Shown: positions 8,304 through 17,337, counted from the first letter of the stretch. The stretch: 64,000 bases of DNA from Thermoactinomyces intermedius (GCF_016055025.1 NZ_JAECVW010000002.1); one strand, 5' to 3'. Notes: generated from the sequence alone by a model not told the origin. Numbers and translations: made by a program.

Positions 8304-8657
8304 TCATCCTTTGGGTTTAAAAATCGCCGCCGTCAAAAAGCCAAAGATGATGGCCGCAGAAATACCGGAACTCGTGATTTGAAAAATCCCTGACAACACC
8401 CCGATAAATCCGTTGCGATGCGCTTCCGACAATGCCCCGTGCACCAATGAATTGCCAAAGCTTGTAATCGGAACCGTTGCGCCGGCTCCGGCAAACTGGA
8501 TCAACGGATCGTACAATCCGAATCCGTCCAACACCGCACCGGCCACCACCAATAAACTGAGGACGTGCGCCGGCGTCAAATTGGTTAAATCAATCAACAA
8601 CTGTCCAATCACGCAAATTAATCCACCCACCAGAAAAGCAGCCCAATAAGAACCCAT
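8304..8657 (-). CDS. spoVAEB: Stage V sporulation protein AEB
   Basis: 117 aa membrane protein. AFLVGGLICVIGQLLIDL, PAHVLSLLVVAGAVLDGFGL, FAGAGATVPITSFGNSLVHG and the ending AAIFKPKG match SpoVAEb closely. It is part of the forespore inner-membrane channel that moves dipicolinic acid into and out of the spore. SpoVAC is a paralog, but the LTPAH segment and the C-terminus fit AEb. It follows spoVAB after 27 bases; spoVAC and spoVAD, which usually stand between, are absent here. Confidence 0.92.
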   Translation of the reverse strand: MGSYWAAFLVGGLICVIGQLLIDLTNLTPAHVLSLLVVAGAVLDGFGLYDPLIQFAGAGATVPITSFGNSLVHGALSEAHRNGFIGVLSGIFQITSSGISAAIIFGFLTAAIFKPKG

Positions 8658-8684
8658 ATTGCATACATCCTTTCTTGATCAATA

Positions 8685-9098
8685 TCAAAAAAACATCCAT
8701 TCCACAATGGAACCGGCCACTTTGCCGAGTGCCATTGCCAACAGAAAATAAACCATATAACCTTCCAGGTTCAAACGCCTTGCCATAATCGGGATGACGT
8801 TGACCACCTCTGTCAGCGCCGCCGCCAAAAGGCCGACAAACACCCCCATGAAAAGGCCGACGATCAGGGTGAAACCACCGGGCATCGAAAGCGACAGCGA
8901 ACGAAAGTCCAACCAGGTAAAAAACAAAACGCCAAGTCCGATGCTGTACTCATAGAGGGCGATCATTTGCGGGGTCCTGGTCACTTGCGCCAGTCTCGGA
9001 ACAATGTCAAGCACTGTGATAAAGGCGACAAAACCGCCACCGACCACCGTCCCTCCCGCCAGACCGATGAGGATGAGAAGCAAGTCATGGAACAGATT
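8685..9098 (-). CDS. spoVAB: Stage V sporulation protein AB
   Basis: 137 aa with four predicted membrane helices (LLLILIGLAGGTVVGGGFVA, VLFFTWLDF, LIVGLFMGVFVGLLAAALTE, YMVYFLLAMALGK). It belongs to the SpoVA membrane complex made in the forespore; its individual role is not known. ATG 9098 is chosen because AGAGGA precedes it and it overlaps spoVAA by 14 bases. The frame is open to an ATG at 9131. Confidence 0.9.
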   Translation of the reverse strand, partial: NLFHDLLLILIGLAGGTVVGGGFVAFITVLDIVPRLAQVTRTPQMIALYEYSIGLGVLFFTWLDFRSLSLSMPGGFTLIVGLFMGVFVGLLAAALTEVVNVIPIMARRLNLEGYMVYFLLAMALGKVAGSIVEWMFF

Positions 9099-9711
9099 CA
9101 TGACGACCGGAATCCTCTTTCCGCTTTTCATGATCGATCATGTATTGTTCAATGTTTTCCTGATACATGAACATCTCCAGTTCCAACGGACTTGGTTCTT
9201 CCTTCAACCGTTTTTTGATCAGGCGGTTAAAAAATACAAAAATGCCGATCCCGATTCCCAACGAATAAGGAATTTGCATGATCAAGGGGGATGATTTGTG
9301 TTCCCCGGTCACCAGATAATAAATACGTTCATGAACTTGTGGCATGCTGACGTCCATGTGGAAATTCATGATGGCCAATCCGGAACCGATAAATAAAAGA
9401 ATCATCACCAACAGGACAAGAATAACCGAAGGCGGGCGGGAATGGCCGGAGATCTCAACCAATGTTTGCGGCGGCCCCGCATGGCGAACATCCAGTTCCG
9501 GAAAATGTTTGTGGATGATGTTCATGACATCCACCACATCGATCACATAAAAATTCCCATGCTGTACCTGCGGGTCATAAATGATCAAATCTTTGACTTT
9601 GCATGCAATTTCCTCTTTAGAATCCAACCGGGAAATATCTTTCAGATACAATGGTTGCCCGGGTTTTGTAACGGCCTTCTTTTTGAGGCGGATGGTTAAC
9701 ATGTCTTTCAT
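9085..9711 (-). CDS. spoVAA: Stage V sporulation protein AA
   Basis: 208 aa. A soluble N-terminal half (to about residue 95) with VYLKD-like basic strands is followed by two membrane helices (VILVLLVMILLFIGSGLAI and SLGIGIGIFVFF). This is the SpoVAA layout. It is the first gene of the SpoVA cluster. AAAGGAG lies ten bases before ATG 9711. A forespore-type promoter lies just upstream, and a sigF terminator separates it from the spoIIA operon. Confidence 0.9.
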   Translation of the reverse strand: MKDMLTIRLKKKAVTKPGQPLYLKDISRLDSKEEIACKVKDLIIYDPQVQHGNFYVIDVVDVMNIIHKHFPELDVRHAGPPQTLVEISGHSRPPSVILVLLVMILLFIGSGLAIMNFHMDVSMPQVHERIYYLVTGEHKSSPLIMQIPYSLGIGIGIFVFFNRLIKKRLKEEPSPLELEMFMYQENIEQYMIDHEKRKEDSGRHESVP

Positions 9712-9740
9712 CAGCGGGCAACTCCTTTAAACATCACTTA

Positions 9741-9776
9741 AGGTCATCCGTTAGTATGTGCAGAACCGGTCAAATA
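9741..9776 (-). promoter_or_regulatory. Candidate forespore (sigma-G) promoter of the spoVA genes
   Basis: The minus strand has CATACTA, matching the sigma-G -10 (CATnnTA), with TTATA about 17 bases upstream as a partial -35. Position fits a promoter for spoVAA. The -35 match is weak. Confidence 0.4.
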
Positions 9777-9800
9777 TAAAAAAGCACCGTCAAGGTGCTT
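9777..9800 (-). terminator. Terminator of the spoIIA operon
   Basis: AAGCACC / GGTGCTT stem (9782-9788 with 9794-9800), then a T run on the minus strand. It lies 11 bases after the sigF stop. Confidence 0.85.
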
Positions 9801-9811
9801 GAAGCCTGAAA

Positions 9812-10582
9812 TTACCGGTTTTCTTTCTGGATATCCAGCTCCTGTCGCATTTTGGCAATAATTTTTTTTTCCAACCGCGAGACCTGAACTTGGGAAATGC
9901 CCAACCGGTTTGCCACTTCGGACTGTGTCTGGTCTTTGTAATAACGAAGATAAACGATTAACTTTTCACGATCGCTCAAACGGTGAATCGCTTCTTTGAT
10001 GGCCAGCTTGTCAAACCAGGTGGTCACCGGCTCGTCGGCAATCTGGTCCATCAAGGTAATCGGGTCGCCGTCGTTTTCATATACCGTTTCGTGGATCGAA
10101 GCTGGAGCCCGGTTGGCTTCCTGAGCAAAAACAATCTCCTCGGGATCCACTCCCATCTCATTGGCGATTTCCTGAATGGTGGGCAAACGCCCGTATTTTT
10201 TGGACAAATGGTCTTTCGTTTTGCGGACGCGATTGGCCATCTCCTTTAACGACCGACTCACTTTCACCATGCCATCATCGCGTAAAAATCGCTGTATTTC
10301 GCCAATAATCATCGGAACGGCATAAGTGGAAAATTTCACGTCATAGTTTAAGTCAAATTTATCCACCGCTTTCAACAAACCGATACAACCGATCTGGAAC
10401 AAATCCTCCGCCTCGTATCCGCGGTTCAAAAATCGTTGCACCACCGACCAAACCAACCGAATATTATGACGAATCAAACGGTTCCGGGACTCCATGTCCC
10501 CGTTTTGACTGGCCTGAATCAGTTCTTTCACTTCTTCATCCGACAAATGGCTGTGCCTGTTGTTGTATACATCCGGTTCCAT
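9812..10582 (-). CDS. sigF: RNA polymerase sporulation sigma factor F
   Basis: 256 aa, family length. Region 2 has RNRLIRHNIRLVWSVVQRFL and EDLFQIGCIGLLKAVDKFDL. Region 3 has GRLPTIQEIANEMGVDPEEI. Region 4 has QSEVANRLGISQVQVSRLEK. It directs the first forespore-specific transcription and is held inactive by SpoIIAB. ATG 10582 is preferred: GAGGG stands six bases before it, but directly against the alternative ATG at 10588. Last gene of the spoIIA operon. Confidence 0.97.
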   Translation of the reverse strand: MEPDVYNNRHSHLSDEEVKELIQASQNGDMESRNRLIRHNIRLVWSVVQRFLNRGYEAEDLFQIGCIGLLKAVDKFDLNYDVKFSTYAVPMIIGEIQRFLRDDGMVKVSRSLKEMANRVRKTKDHLSKKYGRLPTIQEIANEMGVDPEEIVFAQEANRAPASIHETVYENDGDPITLMDQIADEPVTTWFDKLAIKEAIHRLSDREKLIVYLRYYKDQTQSEVANRLGISQVQVSRLEKKIIAKMRQELDIQKENR

Positions 10583-10591
10583 AGGCATCCC

Positions 10592-11047
10592 TCAATGAGC
10601 CATCGTCTGCTGACGGCTTTTCAAGTATTTCACCATGTGAACGGTTGTGCCTTTTCCCGGTTTGGAATGAATCATCACTTCATCCATGAAATTTTCCATG
10701 ATCGTAAATCCCATGCCCGACCGTTCCAATTCCGGTTTAGATGTGTAAAGCGGTTGTCTGGCTTCGTTGATATCTTCAATGCCGATACCCTGATCGGAGA
10801 TGGTGATGCTGACCTTTTGTCCCTCGATATCCGTCCGGATATAGATGATCCCATCCTCTTTTTCTTCATATCCGTGAATCACCGCATTGGTCACCGCTTC
10901 GGAAACCACCGTCTTGATCTCGGTCAATTCCTCCACCGTCGGATCCAATTGAGAGATAAACGAAGCCACCGTCACTCTGGCAAACGCTTCATTTTCCGAA
11001 CGACTGCTGAATTTCAGTTCCATGAAATTTTTTCCTGTTTCGCTCAT
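10592..11047 (-). CDS. spoIIAB: Anti-sigma F factor (serine kinase)
   Basis: 151 aa GHKL-type kinase. The N box is EAVTNAVIHGYE, the G1 box is DQGIGIED, and the G2 box is SGMGFTIMENFMD. It binds sigma F and phosphorylates SpoIIAA. The start at 11047 forms an ATGA overlap with the spoIIAA stop, the usual coupling in this operon, and has GGGGTGG upstream. Five more codons upstream are open. Confidence 0.97.
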   Translation of the reverse strand: MSETGKNFMELKFSSRSENEAFARVTVASFISQLDPTVEELTEIKTVVSEAVTNAVIHGYEEKEDGIIYIRTDIEGQKVSITISDQGIGIEDINEARQPLYTSKPELERSGMGFTIMENFMDEVMIHSKPGKGTTVHMVKYLKSRQQTMAH

Positions 11048-11397
11048 GACGCCACCCCGCAAGCTGAAATTGCATGCTTTTCATTTTCGTATGTAGGCAA
11101 AATTTTAAATAACCCCGACATTTCCATCAAGCGGTATACCGGCGGCTGAATGGAACAAAGAATCATTTTTCCCCCCAACTGGGAAACTTTTTTATAACGT
11201 CCCAAAATCACACCCAATCCTGAACTGTCCATAAATTCCAAACGGGCCAGATTCAACACCAGGTGGCGAAACTCCCCTTTTTCCAATTCCGCTTCAATCG
11301 AAGCACGCACTTTTTCGGCATGATGATGGTCAAGCTCTCCGGCCAGCCGGACAATCAAAACCTGACGGTCGGAATCCATTTGCAGGGATAAACTCAT
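11044..11397 (-). CDS. spoIIAA: Anti-sigma F factor antagonist
   Basis: 117 aa STAS-domain protein. The phosphorylated serine is in LEFMDSSGLGVILGRYK (about residue 57). The unphosphorylated form frees sigma F from SpoIIAB; SpoIIE, not in this window, removes the phosphate. It is the first gene of the operon, behind a sigma-H-type promoter. Confidence 0.97.
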   Translation of the reverse strand: MSLSLQMDSDRQVLIVRLAGELDHHHAEKVRASIEAELEKGEFRHLVLNLARLEFMDSSGLGVILGRYKKVSQLGGKMILCSIQPPVYRLMEMSGLFKILPTYENEKHAISACGVAS

Positions 11398-11427
11398 CTC
11401 TCCCGCCCCTTTCTTTTTTTCCCATAT

Positions 11428-11455
11428 CTTCTATGATTTTTCGGCCCTTTCCTTC
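11428..11455 (-). promoter_or_regulatory. Sigma-H-type promoter of the spoIIA operon
   Basis: GAAGGAAAG at 11447-11455 matches the sigma-H -35 (RnAGGAwww), and ATAGAAG at 11428-11434 is close to the -10 (RnnGAAT), 12 bases apart. This is the expected control of spoIIA. Confidence 0.6.
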
Positions 11456-11473
11456 TGTCTGCAAAAAATAACC

Positions 11474-11511
11474 AAAAAATGAGGATTCCTGACAAGATTG
11501 TCCAGAATCCC
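11474..11511 (-). terminator. Terminator of dacF
   Basis: Long stem GGATTCTGGACAA / TTGTCAGGAATCC (11483-11510) with one mismatch and a T-rich tail on the minus strand, nine bases after the dacF stop. Confidence 0.75.
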
Positions 11512-11519
11512 CTTTTCTT

Positions 11520-12710
11520 TTACATCTGTGTATTCACATTATCCGGCAAAAAAAGCATTTCTTTCACACTTCGTTTCACAGAGGTCCAGAGATTTGCCTT
11601 TTGGATCTCCATGTTGCTGATCAAATTCCACTCGGCAACGACTTTTCCGTCCTTTACAATCTGCAATTTTCCAAGGCGGTCTCCTTTTTTGACGGGAGCC
11701 TTTAAATCCTCCCAAATCCATTTCTTTTGATAATCGCGGATGGATTCTCCTTTTTTTATCAACATGTCGATCGGCTGTTTGGCTTCAATGCGGATTTTGT
11801 CCGGATTTCCCTTATCGATCCGTTTTTCCGCGATCAAATCCCCTTTGTTGTAAATCCGTTGGCTTGTGTAATGGTTAAAGGCATGATCCAGCATCGAAGA
11901 AACTTCCTGGTTCCGCTTCTTGACATCCGGTTCTCCCATCACCACGGCGATAAACCGGAGATTGTTCCTTTTGGCCGTGGCCGTCAAGCAATATTTCGCT
12001 TCGGAAGTGAATCCGGTTTTCAGCCCGTCCATTCCCGGATAAAACCGGACCAATTTGTTGGTATTGACCAGCCAGAACGGTTTTTTCGAATCTTTCCTCA
12101 GGTAATCTTCGTACAGTCCCGTATAGTTGGTCACTTTGGGATAAGAGAGAAGTTCCCTGGACATCACGGCAATGTCATAAGCTGAAGAGTAATGGCGTGA
12201 TGCCGGCAAGCCGTTGCAATTTTCAAAATGTGTATTTTTCAGTCCCAATTCCCTGGCTTTGTCATTCATCATTTTCACAAAACGCTCTTCCGTGCCTCCC
12301 AAATATTCCGCCAGTGCCACTGCCGCATCATTGGCTGATGAAATGGCCATCGCCTTAAACAAGTCATGGACGGTCATTTGTTCTCCCGGTTCGAGGAAAA
12401 TCTGGCTCCCGCCCATGGAAGCGGCATGTTCACTGACACGCACCGGATCCGACCAGGAAATTTTCCCCTGATCGATCGCCTCCATGACCAGTAACATGGT
12501 CATCACTTTGGTGATGCTTGCAGGCGGCAACGGTTGATGGCTGTTTTTTTCGTACAACACTTTCCCCGTCCCGGCATCCAGCAAAATGGCAGAAACGGCT
12601 TCCGGCGCCAGATCGGTTTCCGACCCTTCGGCCGAAACCGGTTGTGACGGAATCAATGAAACGGCCATCAAGCCGAGCGGCAGAATTAAACAGCTGAGCT
12701 TTTTCAGCAT
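11520..12710 (-). CDS. dacF: D-alanyl-D-alanine carboxypeptidase
   Basis: 396 aa with a signal peptide ending near PSQPVSA. The serine active site is PASITKVM (SxxK), the second motif is SSANDA (SxN), and the third is LKTGFTSEA (KTG). A C-terminal beta domain (about 290-390) is typical of class A low-molecular-weight PBPs. It trims pentapeptides in spore peptidoglycan. It is named dacF because it precedes spoIIAA; its sequence alone would allow dacA or dacB. ATG 12710 follows GGGGAGGG, and a forespore promoter lies upstream. Confidence 0.93.
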   Translation of the reverse strand: MLKKLSCLILPLGLMAVSLIPSQPVSAEGSETDLAPEAVSAILLDAGTGKVLYEKNSHQPLPPASITKVMTMLLVMEAIDQGKISWSDPVRVSEHAASMGGSQIFLEPGEQMTVHDLFKAMAISSANDAAVALAEYLGGTEERFVKMMNDKARELGLKNTHFENCNGLPASRHYSSAYDIAVMSRELLSYPKVTNYTGLYEDYLRKDSKKPFWLVNTNKLVRFYPGMDGLKTGFTSEAKYCLTATAKRNNLRFIAVVMGEPDVKKRNQEVSSMLDHAFNHYTSQRIYNKGDLIAEKRIDKGNPDKIRIEAKQPIDMLIKKGESIRDYQKKWIWEDLKAPVKKGDRLGKLQIVKDGKVVAEWNLISNMEIQKANLWTSVKRSVKEMLFLPDNVNTQM

Positions 12711-12739
12711 TCCAATTCCCTCCCCAGTAGCAGTATCTA

Positions 12740-12769
12740 TAGTTTGAACCATGAACCGGATAATTATGC
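12740..12769 (-). promoter_or_regulatory. Candidate forespore (sigma-F/G) promoter of dacF
   Basis: GCATA at 12765-12769 and CAAACTA at 12740-12746, 18 bases apart, fit the forespore -35 and -10 patterns. It lies 30 bases before the dacF ATG. dacF is a known sigma-F target in B. subtilis. Confidence 0.5.
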
Positions 12770-12811
12770 CAAAAAAGAAAAGACTTTACCGCTAACAGCA
12801 GTAAAGTCTTT
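12768..12811 (-). terminator. Terminator of the immune inhibitor A gene
   Basis: AAAGACTTTAC / GTAAAGTCTTT stem (12779-12789 with 12801-12811) and a T run on the minus strand. Confidence 0.85.
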
Positions 12812-12826
12812 ATCGATCATTGTTTT

Positions 12827-15094
12827 TTATTTTTTGGACACTTCCACAATCACTTCTTTTTCCCCTTTTTTCACTTTTTTCAAAGCGATTTCGATTCCGT
12901 AATGGGGCAGGATCTTGCCTCCGTCCGGATTAAACGGGCTGGTGTAGTCGTGTCCGTCATAAAACTTCGGAATTCCCGGCAACGAATCATATTTCATGTA
13001 GGCTCCGTTGAATTCGATATCAATGGGGGAAGTCTTTTTGAATCCGAAAGCCGCATCATTGATTTGATACCGGGTGTCCGCCACGGTTCCGTCATTCCAG
13101 TAATGCCCGCGTTGATGGGCGTCAACCACGCCGAGGAACCCTTCTCCCGGATGGAGGCCCGTCATGTTATCTTCTCCCCAGCGGGCATCATAAAACCAGA
13201 CCACCATGCCGGGGTCATAACTCAACATGGTTTGTCCGCGGCGAAGATGTTTCAGGGCAAGGTCCATTCCATGATGGGTACGCCATTCCACCAGATAATA
13301 TTGTTCAAAGGGAATTTTGGATCCGTCAAATACTTTGAACCCATCCAACGCGAATTTCGGATCCCCTTCCGCATCATCGGAAAAGACCGTTTTTCCGTCT
13401 GCGGTGACAGCAATATTGTCCACATAGAATCCTTCCATCATCAATCCGATATCCGTGACGTAATTAAATTCGATTTTGATTTTTTTGCCGGTATACGGGG
13501 TCAAGTCCAACTCTTCTTCAACCCACTTGCCGTTGGTGTCATCATCGTATTGCCGGATGGTTTCCTTTTGTCCGTCGGCATAAACATTGACATACAAGAA
13601 ATCATAACCGGCCTCAATCTGACGCCACGATTCAAATTGCAATTTTGCTTCCGAAGCCTGCGTCAAATCAATCTCCGCCGATGTCAGCTTGGTGTTCAGC
13701 ATATTCCCCTTGTCAGAGAAATACGATTTCTTTCCTTTGGGCTGGGTCGGCGGATCCACCAGTTGTTCCGGCAGGTTGATTTTCAGGACTTTTCCTTTGC
13801 TGGATTGCGCCACCGCTTCTTTTAACACCGCCGCTCTTTTTTTGTGCAGGCGGTCGTAATCAATGACCGTGGCGGTCGGCCAGGTTCCGCCGTAGGTTTC
13901 CTGGAAATACAGTTTCGCCCACGGGCTGAATCCGGTCGGTTCGGTGCCCGGGATTTTCCCCGTCCAACTGCCGTAGGACATTAAGGACCAGGCTTCGATC
14001 GGGGAACCGGCACCGGTATAGCCGGTGTCATATTCATCCGGCAATCCGAGATTATGGCCGTATTCATGGGCAAAAACACCGGCCGCACCGTCTTCCGGCT
14101 GAATGATATAGTCAAAAGCCTTTAAACGGGTTCCAGGAATCGGAACCGGCTCCGAACCGATCACCGACCGGTGGGACCAAATCGCGTCCTCACCCAAATC
14201 GCCGCCCCCTGCTTCTTCGCCTTCACCGGAATGGACAATGAACAGGTTGTCCAACAAACCGTCCGGTTCCATGACATTGCCGTCATTGTCGAGATCGTAC
14301 GGATCCCGTTGGTCATACAAGTCCTCTTTCCCGGCAATTTGTTGGCCGACGGAAGCCAAGGTTTCCATCACCAACTCACGGGGCCGGGCATCTTTTAATT
14401 CATAATCCCCTTGATCCTGGTGTCCTCCATAATATTTCGCTTCATGCTTTGCTTGAACCCAAGAGGTCACTTCGCCAACCACATTCCAGTACCCGACGGA
14501 TTGTTCAAGATAATACTGGCGCAGGGATGGAATTTTCTCCCCGTCATCCATGGTAAATCCATCGCGGTTGAACAACAGCTGTTCATAATGTTCCGGATTA
14601 AAATCTTTTACCCAAAACTGGTTCTCTTTCTTTTTGATGGAATTGTGCGTAAAATCAGGAAATTCAATCAAGGCCACCACCGCGCGGTCATTAAAAGATT
14701 GTTTGCTCTCTTTCAGTGCTTGCACGGTATTTTCATCGATTTTGCTGATTTTGTCGAATACTTTTTGCTGAATCTTTTTCTTCCCTTTGTATGCTTTTTC
14801 ACCAAATTTGGAAGAAGTGTCGATCCCTTCGGTTTGGCTGAAAGGAACTCTTCCATCCATCACGTATTCTTTCACGGCTTGATTGATTTCCTCAGGGCTT
14901 GCATCCTGATCCAGTTTCCCCTTCTCTTTCAAATGCCGAATCAGTGCATTTTCATTCACCAATGACCAGTCAACCCGTGTTTCCGCTTCTTTTGCTTCCA
15001 CTTTTTTCGTCCATCCCGCCACCGGCGACATGACGATGGATCCGAGCAAAAGTGAAGAAGAAAGAAGGGCAAACACCTTTTTCGTTTTCTTCAT
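12827..15094 (-). CDS. Immune inhibitor A-type secreted metalloprotease (M6)
   Basis: 755 aa with a signal peptide (MKKTKKVFALLSSSLLLGS...). A propeptide-like stretch precedes the M6 catalytic domain, with zinc motif FAHEYGHNLGLPDEYD (about residue 350) and a Met-turn-like WSLMSYG. A jelly-roll binding domain (about 440-590) and a C-terminal VEG-like domain follow. InA proteases cleave host antimicrobial peptides in pathogens; in soil bacteria they serve general proteolysis. ATG 15094 has AGGGGGA upstream. It sits between dacF and punA, which are adjacent in B. subtilis, so it was probably inserted. It has its own terminator. Confidence 0.92.
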   Translation of the reverse strand: MKKTKKVFALLSSSLLLGSIVMSPVAGWTKKVEAKEAETRVDWSLVNENALIRHLKEKGKLDQDASPEEINQAVKEYVMDGRVPFSQTEGIDTSSKFGEKAYKGKKKIQQKVFDKISKIDENTVQALKESKQSFNDRAVVALIEFPDFTHNSIKKKENQFWVKDFNPEHYEQLLFNRDGFTMDDGEKIPSLRQYYLEQSVGYWNVVGEVTSWVQAKHEAKYYGGHQDQGDYELKDARPRELVMETLASVGQQIAGKEDLYDQRDPYDLDNDGNVMEPDGLLDNLFIVHSGEGEEAGGGDLGEDAIWSHRSVIGSEPVPIPGTRLKAFDYIIQPEDGAAGVFAHEYGHNLGLPDEYDTGYTGAGSPIEAWSLMSYGSWTGKIPGTEPTGFSPWAKLYFQETYGGTWPTATVIDYDRLHKKRAAVLKEAVAQSSKGKVLKINLPEQLVDPPTQPKGKKSYFSDKGNMLNTKLTSAEIDLTQASEAKLQFESWRQIEAGYDFLYVNVYADGQKETIRQYDDDTNGKWVEEELDLTPYTGKKIKIEFNYVTDIGLMMEGFYVDNIAVTADGKTVFSDDAEGDPKFALDGFKVFDGSKIPFEQYYLVEWRTHHGMDLALKHLRRGQTMLSYDPGMVVWFYDARWGEDNMTGLHPGEGFLGVVDAHQRGHYWNDGTVADTRYQINDAAFGFKKTSPIDIEFNGAYMKYDSLPGIPKFYDGHDYTSPFNPDGGKILPHYGIEIALKKVKKGEKEVIVEVSKK

Positions 15095-15195
15095 CGGTTT
15101 CCCCCTTTGATATAAACATAAAAACACATCTATTATTATAAATTATGTTAATTTTTTTTCAACATGGATCTACTCTGTTTATCCCAAAAAACACC

Positions 15196-15233
15196 ATAAA
15201 AAAGATGAAACCATGAAAAACCATGGTTCCATC
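15196..15233 (-). terminator. Terminator of punA
   Basis: GATGGAACCATG / CATGGTTTCATC stem on the minus strand (15204-15215 with 15222-15233), then TTTTTTAT. Confidence 0.85.
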
Positions 15234-15247
15234 TCCTTCCCTTCCGA

Positions 15248-16072
15248 TTAATCCAACTGTCGCAAAATCCCTTTCACCAGTTTGATAAATTTCCCTTTGA
15301 CCCGGTTGCCGGTTTCGATCACTTCTTCATGCGAAAGCGGTTGTGGCAAAATGCCCGCCGCCATGTTTGAAATGCAAGAAATACCCAAAACCCGGATTCC
15401 CGCATGCCGGGCTGCAATCACTTCCGGCACCGTCGACATGCCGACCGCATCTCCGCCCAGTGTCCGAATCATGCGAATTTCGGCCGGAGTTTCATAAGAC
15501 GGGCCCAACACGCCGGCATAAACGCCTTCCTGCAGGGAGAAGCCTTGTTCTTTCGCGACCTGATGGGCCAACTTGCGCAATTGTTCATCATAGGCCACCG
15601 ACATATCCGGAAAGCGGTCGCCGAGTTCCGGATCATTCGGACCGACCAAAGGATTCCGGAACATCAGATTAATGTGGTCGCGGATCACCATCAAGTCCCC
15701 CGGTTCATAAGACTGGTTGACTCCTCCGGCCGCGTTGGTGACCAAAAGCGTTTCCACTCCCAGCTCTTTCATTACACGGATGGGGAACACCACCGAAGAC
15801 GGGTCATGTCCTTCATACAAATGGAATCGTCCGGCCATGACCATCACATTTTTATTCTCCAATTTCCCGGAAATCAACTCTCCCGCATGCCCTTCCACCG
15901 TGGAAACCGGGAAATGCGGGATATCTTGATAACGACTGGTGACCGGTTCTTGAATTTCCTCGGCCAACACACCCAGTCCGGACCCCAAAATCAATCCGAC
16001 CTGCGGCTTTTCCTTTATTTGTCCGCGAATTGATTCTGCGGCTTCTTTAATTTGTTCTTTCGTCACACTCAC
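15248..16072 (-). CDS. punA: Purine-nucleoside phosphorylase
   Basis: 274 aa, family length. Visible blocks are VGLILGSGLGVLAEEI, STVEGHAGELISG, NAAGGVNQSYEPGDLMVI and GISCISNMAAGI. It splits purine nucleosides with phosphate, releasing base and (deoxy)ribose 1-phosphate. The start GTG 16072 is chosen because AAGGAG precedes it and the protein then aligns with homologs. The open frame continues 54 codons into deoB. It works with the next gene upstream, deoB. Confidence 0.95.
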   Translation of the reverse strand: MSVTKEQIKEAAESIRGQIKEKPQVGLILGSGLGVLAEEIQEPVTSRYQDIPHFPVSTVEGHAGELISGKLENKNVMVMAGRFHLYEGHDPSSVVFPIRVMKELGVETLLVTNAAGGVNQSYEPGDLMVIRDHINLMFRNPLVGPNDPELGDRFPDMSVAYDEQLRKLAHQVAKEQGFSLQEGVYAGVLGPSYETPAEIRMIRTLGGDAVGMSTVPEVIAARHAGIRVLGISCISNMAAGILPQPLSHEEVIETGNRVKGKFIKLVKGILRQLD

Positions 16073-16089
16073 GGTTTCACCGACTCCTT

Positions 16090-17271
16090 TTATTTCAATT
16101 CTTTCAAAAAGCTTTTTCCGATTTTCGGCATGGCCACATCGAAGTTTTCTGCAATGGTGGCTCCCACATCTGCGAAACATTCCCGCACGCCCAACGATTG
16201 TCCGGGCTGGGCCAAACGTTTTCCATACACCCAAAGCGGCGTGTATTCCCGGGTGTGATCGGTTCCATGATGGGTTGGATCGTTACCGTGGTCAGCGGTG
16301 ATGATCAATAAATCATCGTCTTGGAGCGAAGCCAAAATCTCCGGCACCCGCGCATCAAACTCTTCCAACGCTTGTTGGTAACCTTCCGGATCCCGGCGAT
16401 GGCCATATTTGGCATCAAAGTCCACCAAATTCACAAACGCCAGTCCGTGAAAATCCTCTTTCATGATGTTGAGGAATTGATCCACGCCATCCATATTGGA
16501 TTTGGTTTTGAGGGAATATGTAATTCCTTCACCGGCATAAATGTCGGAAATCTTCCCTATGGCAATCACATCTTTTCCCGCTTCTTTCAAATGGTTCAAC
16601 ACGGTTTTTTCCGGCGGTTTGACCGAATAGTCCCTGCGGTTGGCCGTCCGGGTGAAGTTTCCGGGTTGCCCCACAAACGGCCGGGCAATCACGCGAATGA
16701 CGGAATATTTTTCATCCAGGGTCAATTCACGGGCGATTTCACAAATCCGGTACAATTCCTCCAGCGGCACCACTTCTTCATGGGCGGCAATCTGAAACAC
16801 GCTGTCGGCAGAAGTATAGACAATCAAGGCCCCGGTTTTCATGTGCTCTTCGCCCAATTCTTTGATGATTTCCGTTCCGGAAGCCGGTTTGTTCCCGATC
16901 ACTTTGCGTCCGGTTCTTTCCTCAAACGCTTGAATCAATTCCGCGGGAAATCCATCCGGATAGGTTTTAAAGGGCTTGTCCGTATAAATCCCCATAAACT
17001 CCCAGTGTCCGGTGGTTGTATCTTTTCCTCTGGAGATTTCTTTCATTTTCCCGTACCAGGCCCCCGGTTCGGCAACCGGTTCAATCCCTTTCAAAGTTTC
17101 GATATTTCCCAACCCGAGGCTTTGCAGATTCGGCATCTTGAGCCCGTCTCCGTATTCAGCAATATGCCCCAGCGTATGCGCACCTTCATCATTAAATTCA
17201 CCGGCATCCGGCAAAGCCCCGATTCCGACACTGTCCAGTACAATCAAGGCGACACGTTTAAATCGATTCAT
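16090..17271 (-). CDS. deoB: Phosphopentomutase
   Basis: 393 aa alkaline-phosphatase-fold enzyme. Metal ligands lie in IVLDSVGIGALPDA and ITADHGNDPTHHGTDHTRE. The phosphorylated threonine is in GKDTTTGHWEF. It converts (deoxy)ribose 1-phosphate to the 5-phosphate, feeding nucleoside sugar to central metabolism. Upstream of punA by 17 bases; the two form an operon. GGAG lies 8 bases before ATG 17271. Confidence 0.97.
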   Translation of the reverse strand: MNRFKRVALIVLDSVGIGALPDAGEFNDEGAHTLGHIAEYGDGLKMPNLQSLGLGNIETLKGIEPVAEPGAWYGKMKEISRGKDTTTGHWEFMGIYTDKPFKTYPDGFPAELIQAFEERTGRKVIGNKPASGTEIIKELGEEHMKTGALIVYTSADSVFQIAAHEEVVPLEELYRICEIARELTLDEKYSVIRVIARPFVGQPGNFTRTANRRDYSVKPPEKTVLNHLKEAGKDVIAIGKISDIYAGEGITYSLKTKSNMDGVDQFLNIMKEDFHGLAFVNLVDFDAKYGHRRDPEGYQQALEEFDARVPEILASLQDDDLLIITADHGNDPTHHGTDHTREYTPLWVYGKRLAQPGQSLGVRECFADVGATIAENFDVAMPKIGKSFLKELK

Positions 17272-17307
17272 CTCTTCATCTCCTTCCGATTCCCATTATA
17301 ATCAATG

Positions 17308-17335
17308 AGAAAAAAAAAGAACGCCCACCGTTCTT
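17308..17335 (-). terminator. Terminator of yqzK
   Basis: AAGAACG / CGTTCTT stem (17317-17323 with 17329-17335) followed by nine T on the minus strand. It separates yqzK from deoB. Confidence 0.85.
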
Positions 17336-17337
17336 TT

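Noticed and set aside
12902..13825. 307-codon plus-strand frame opposite the immune inhibitor A gene
   Set aside because: Antisense shadow of a clear M6 protease gene.
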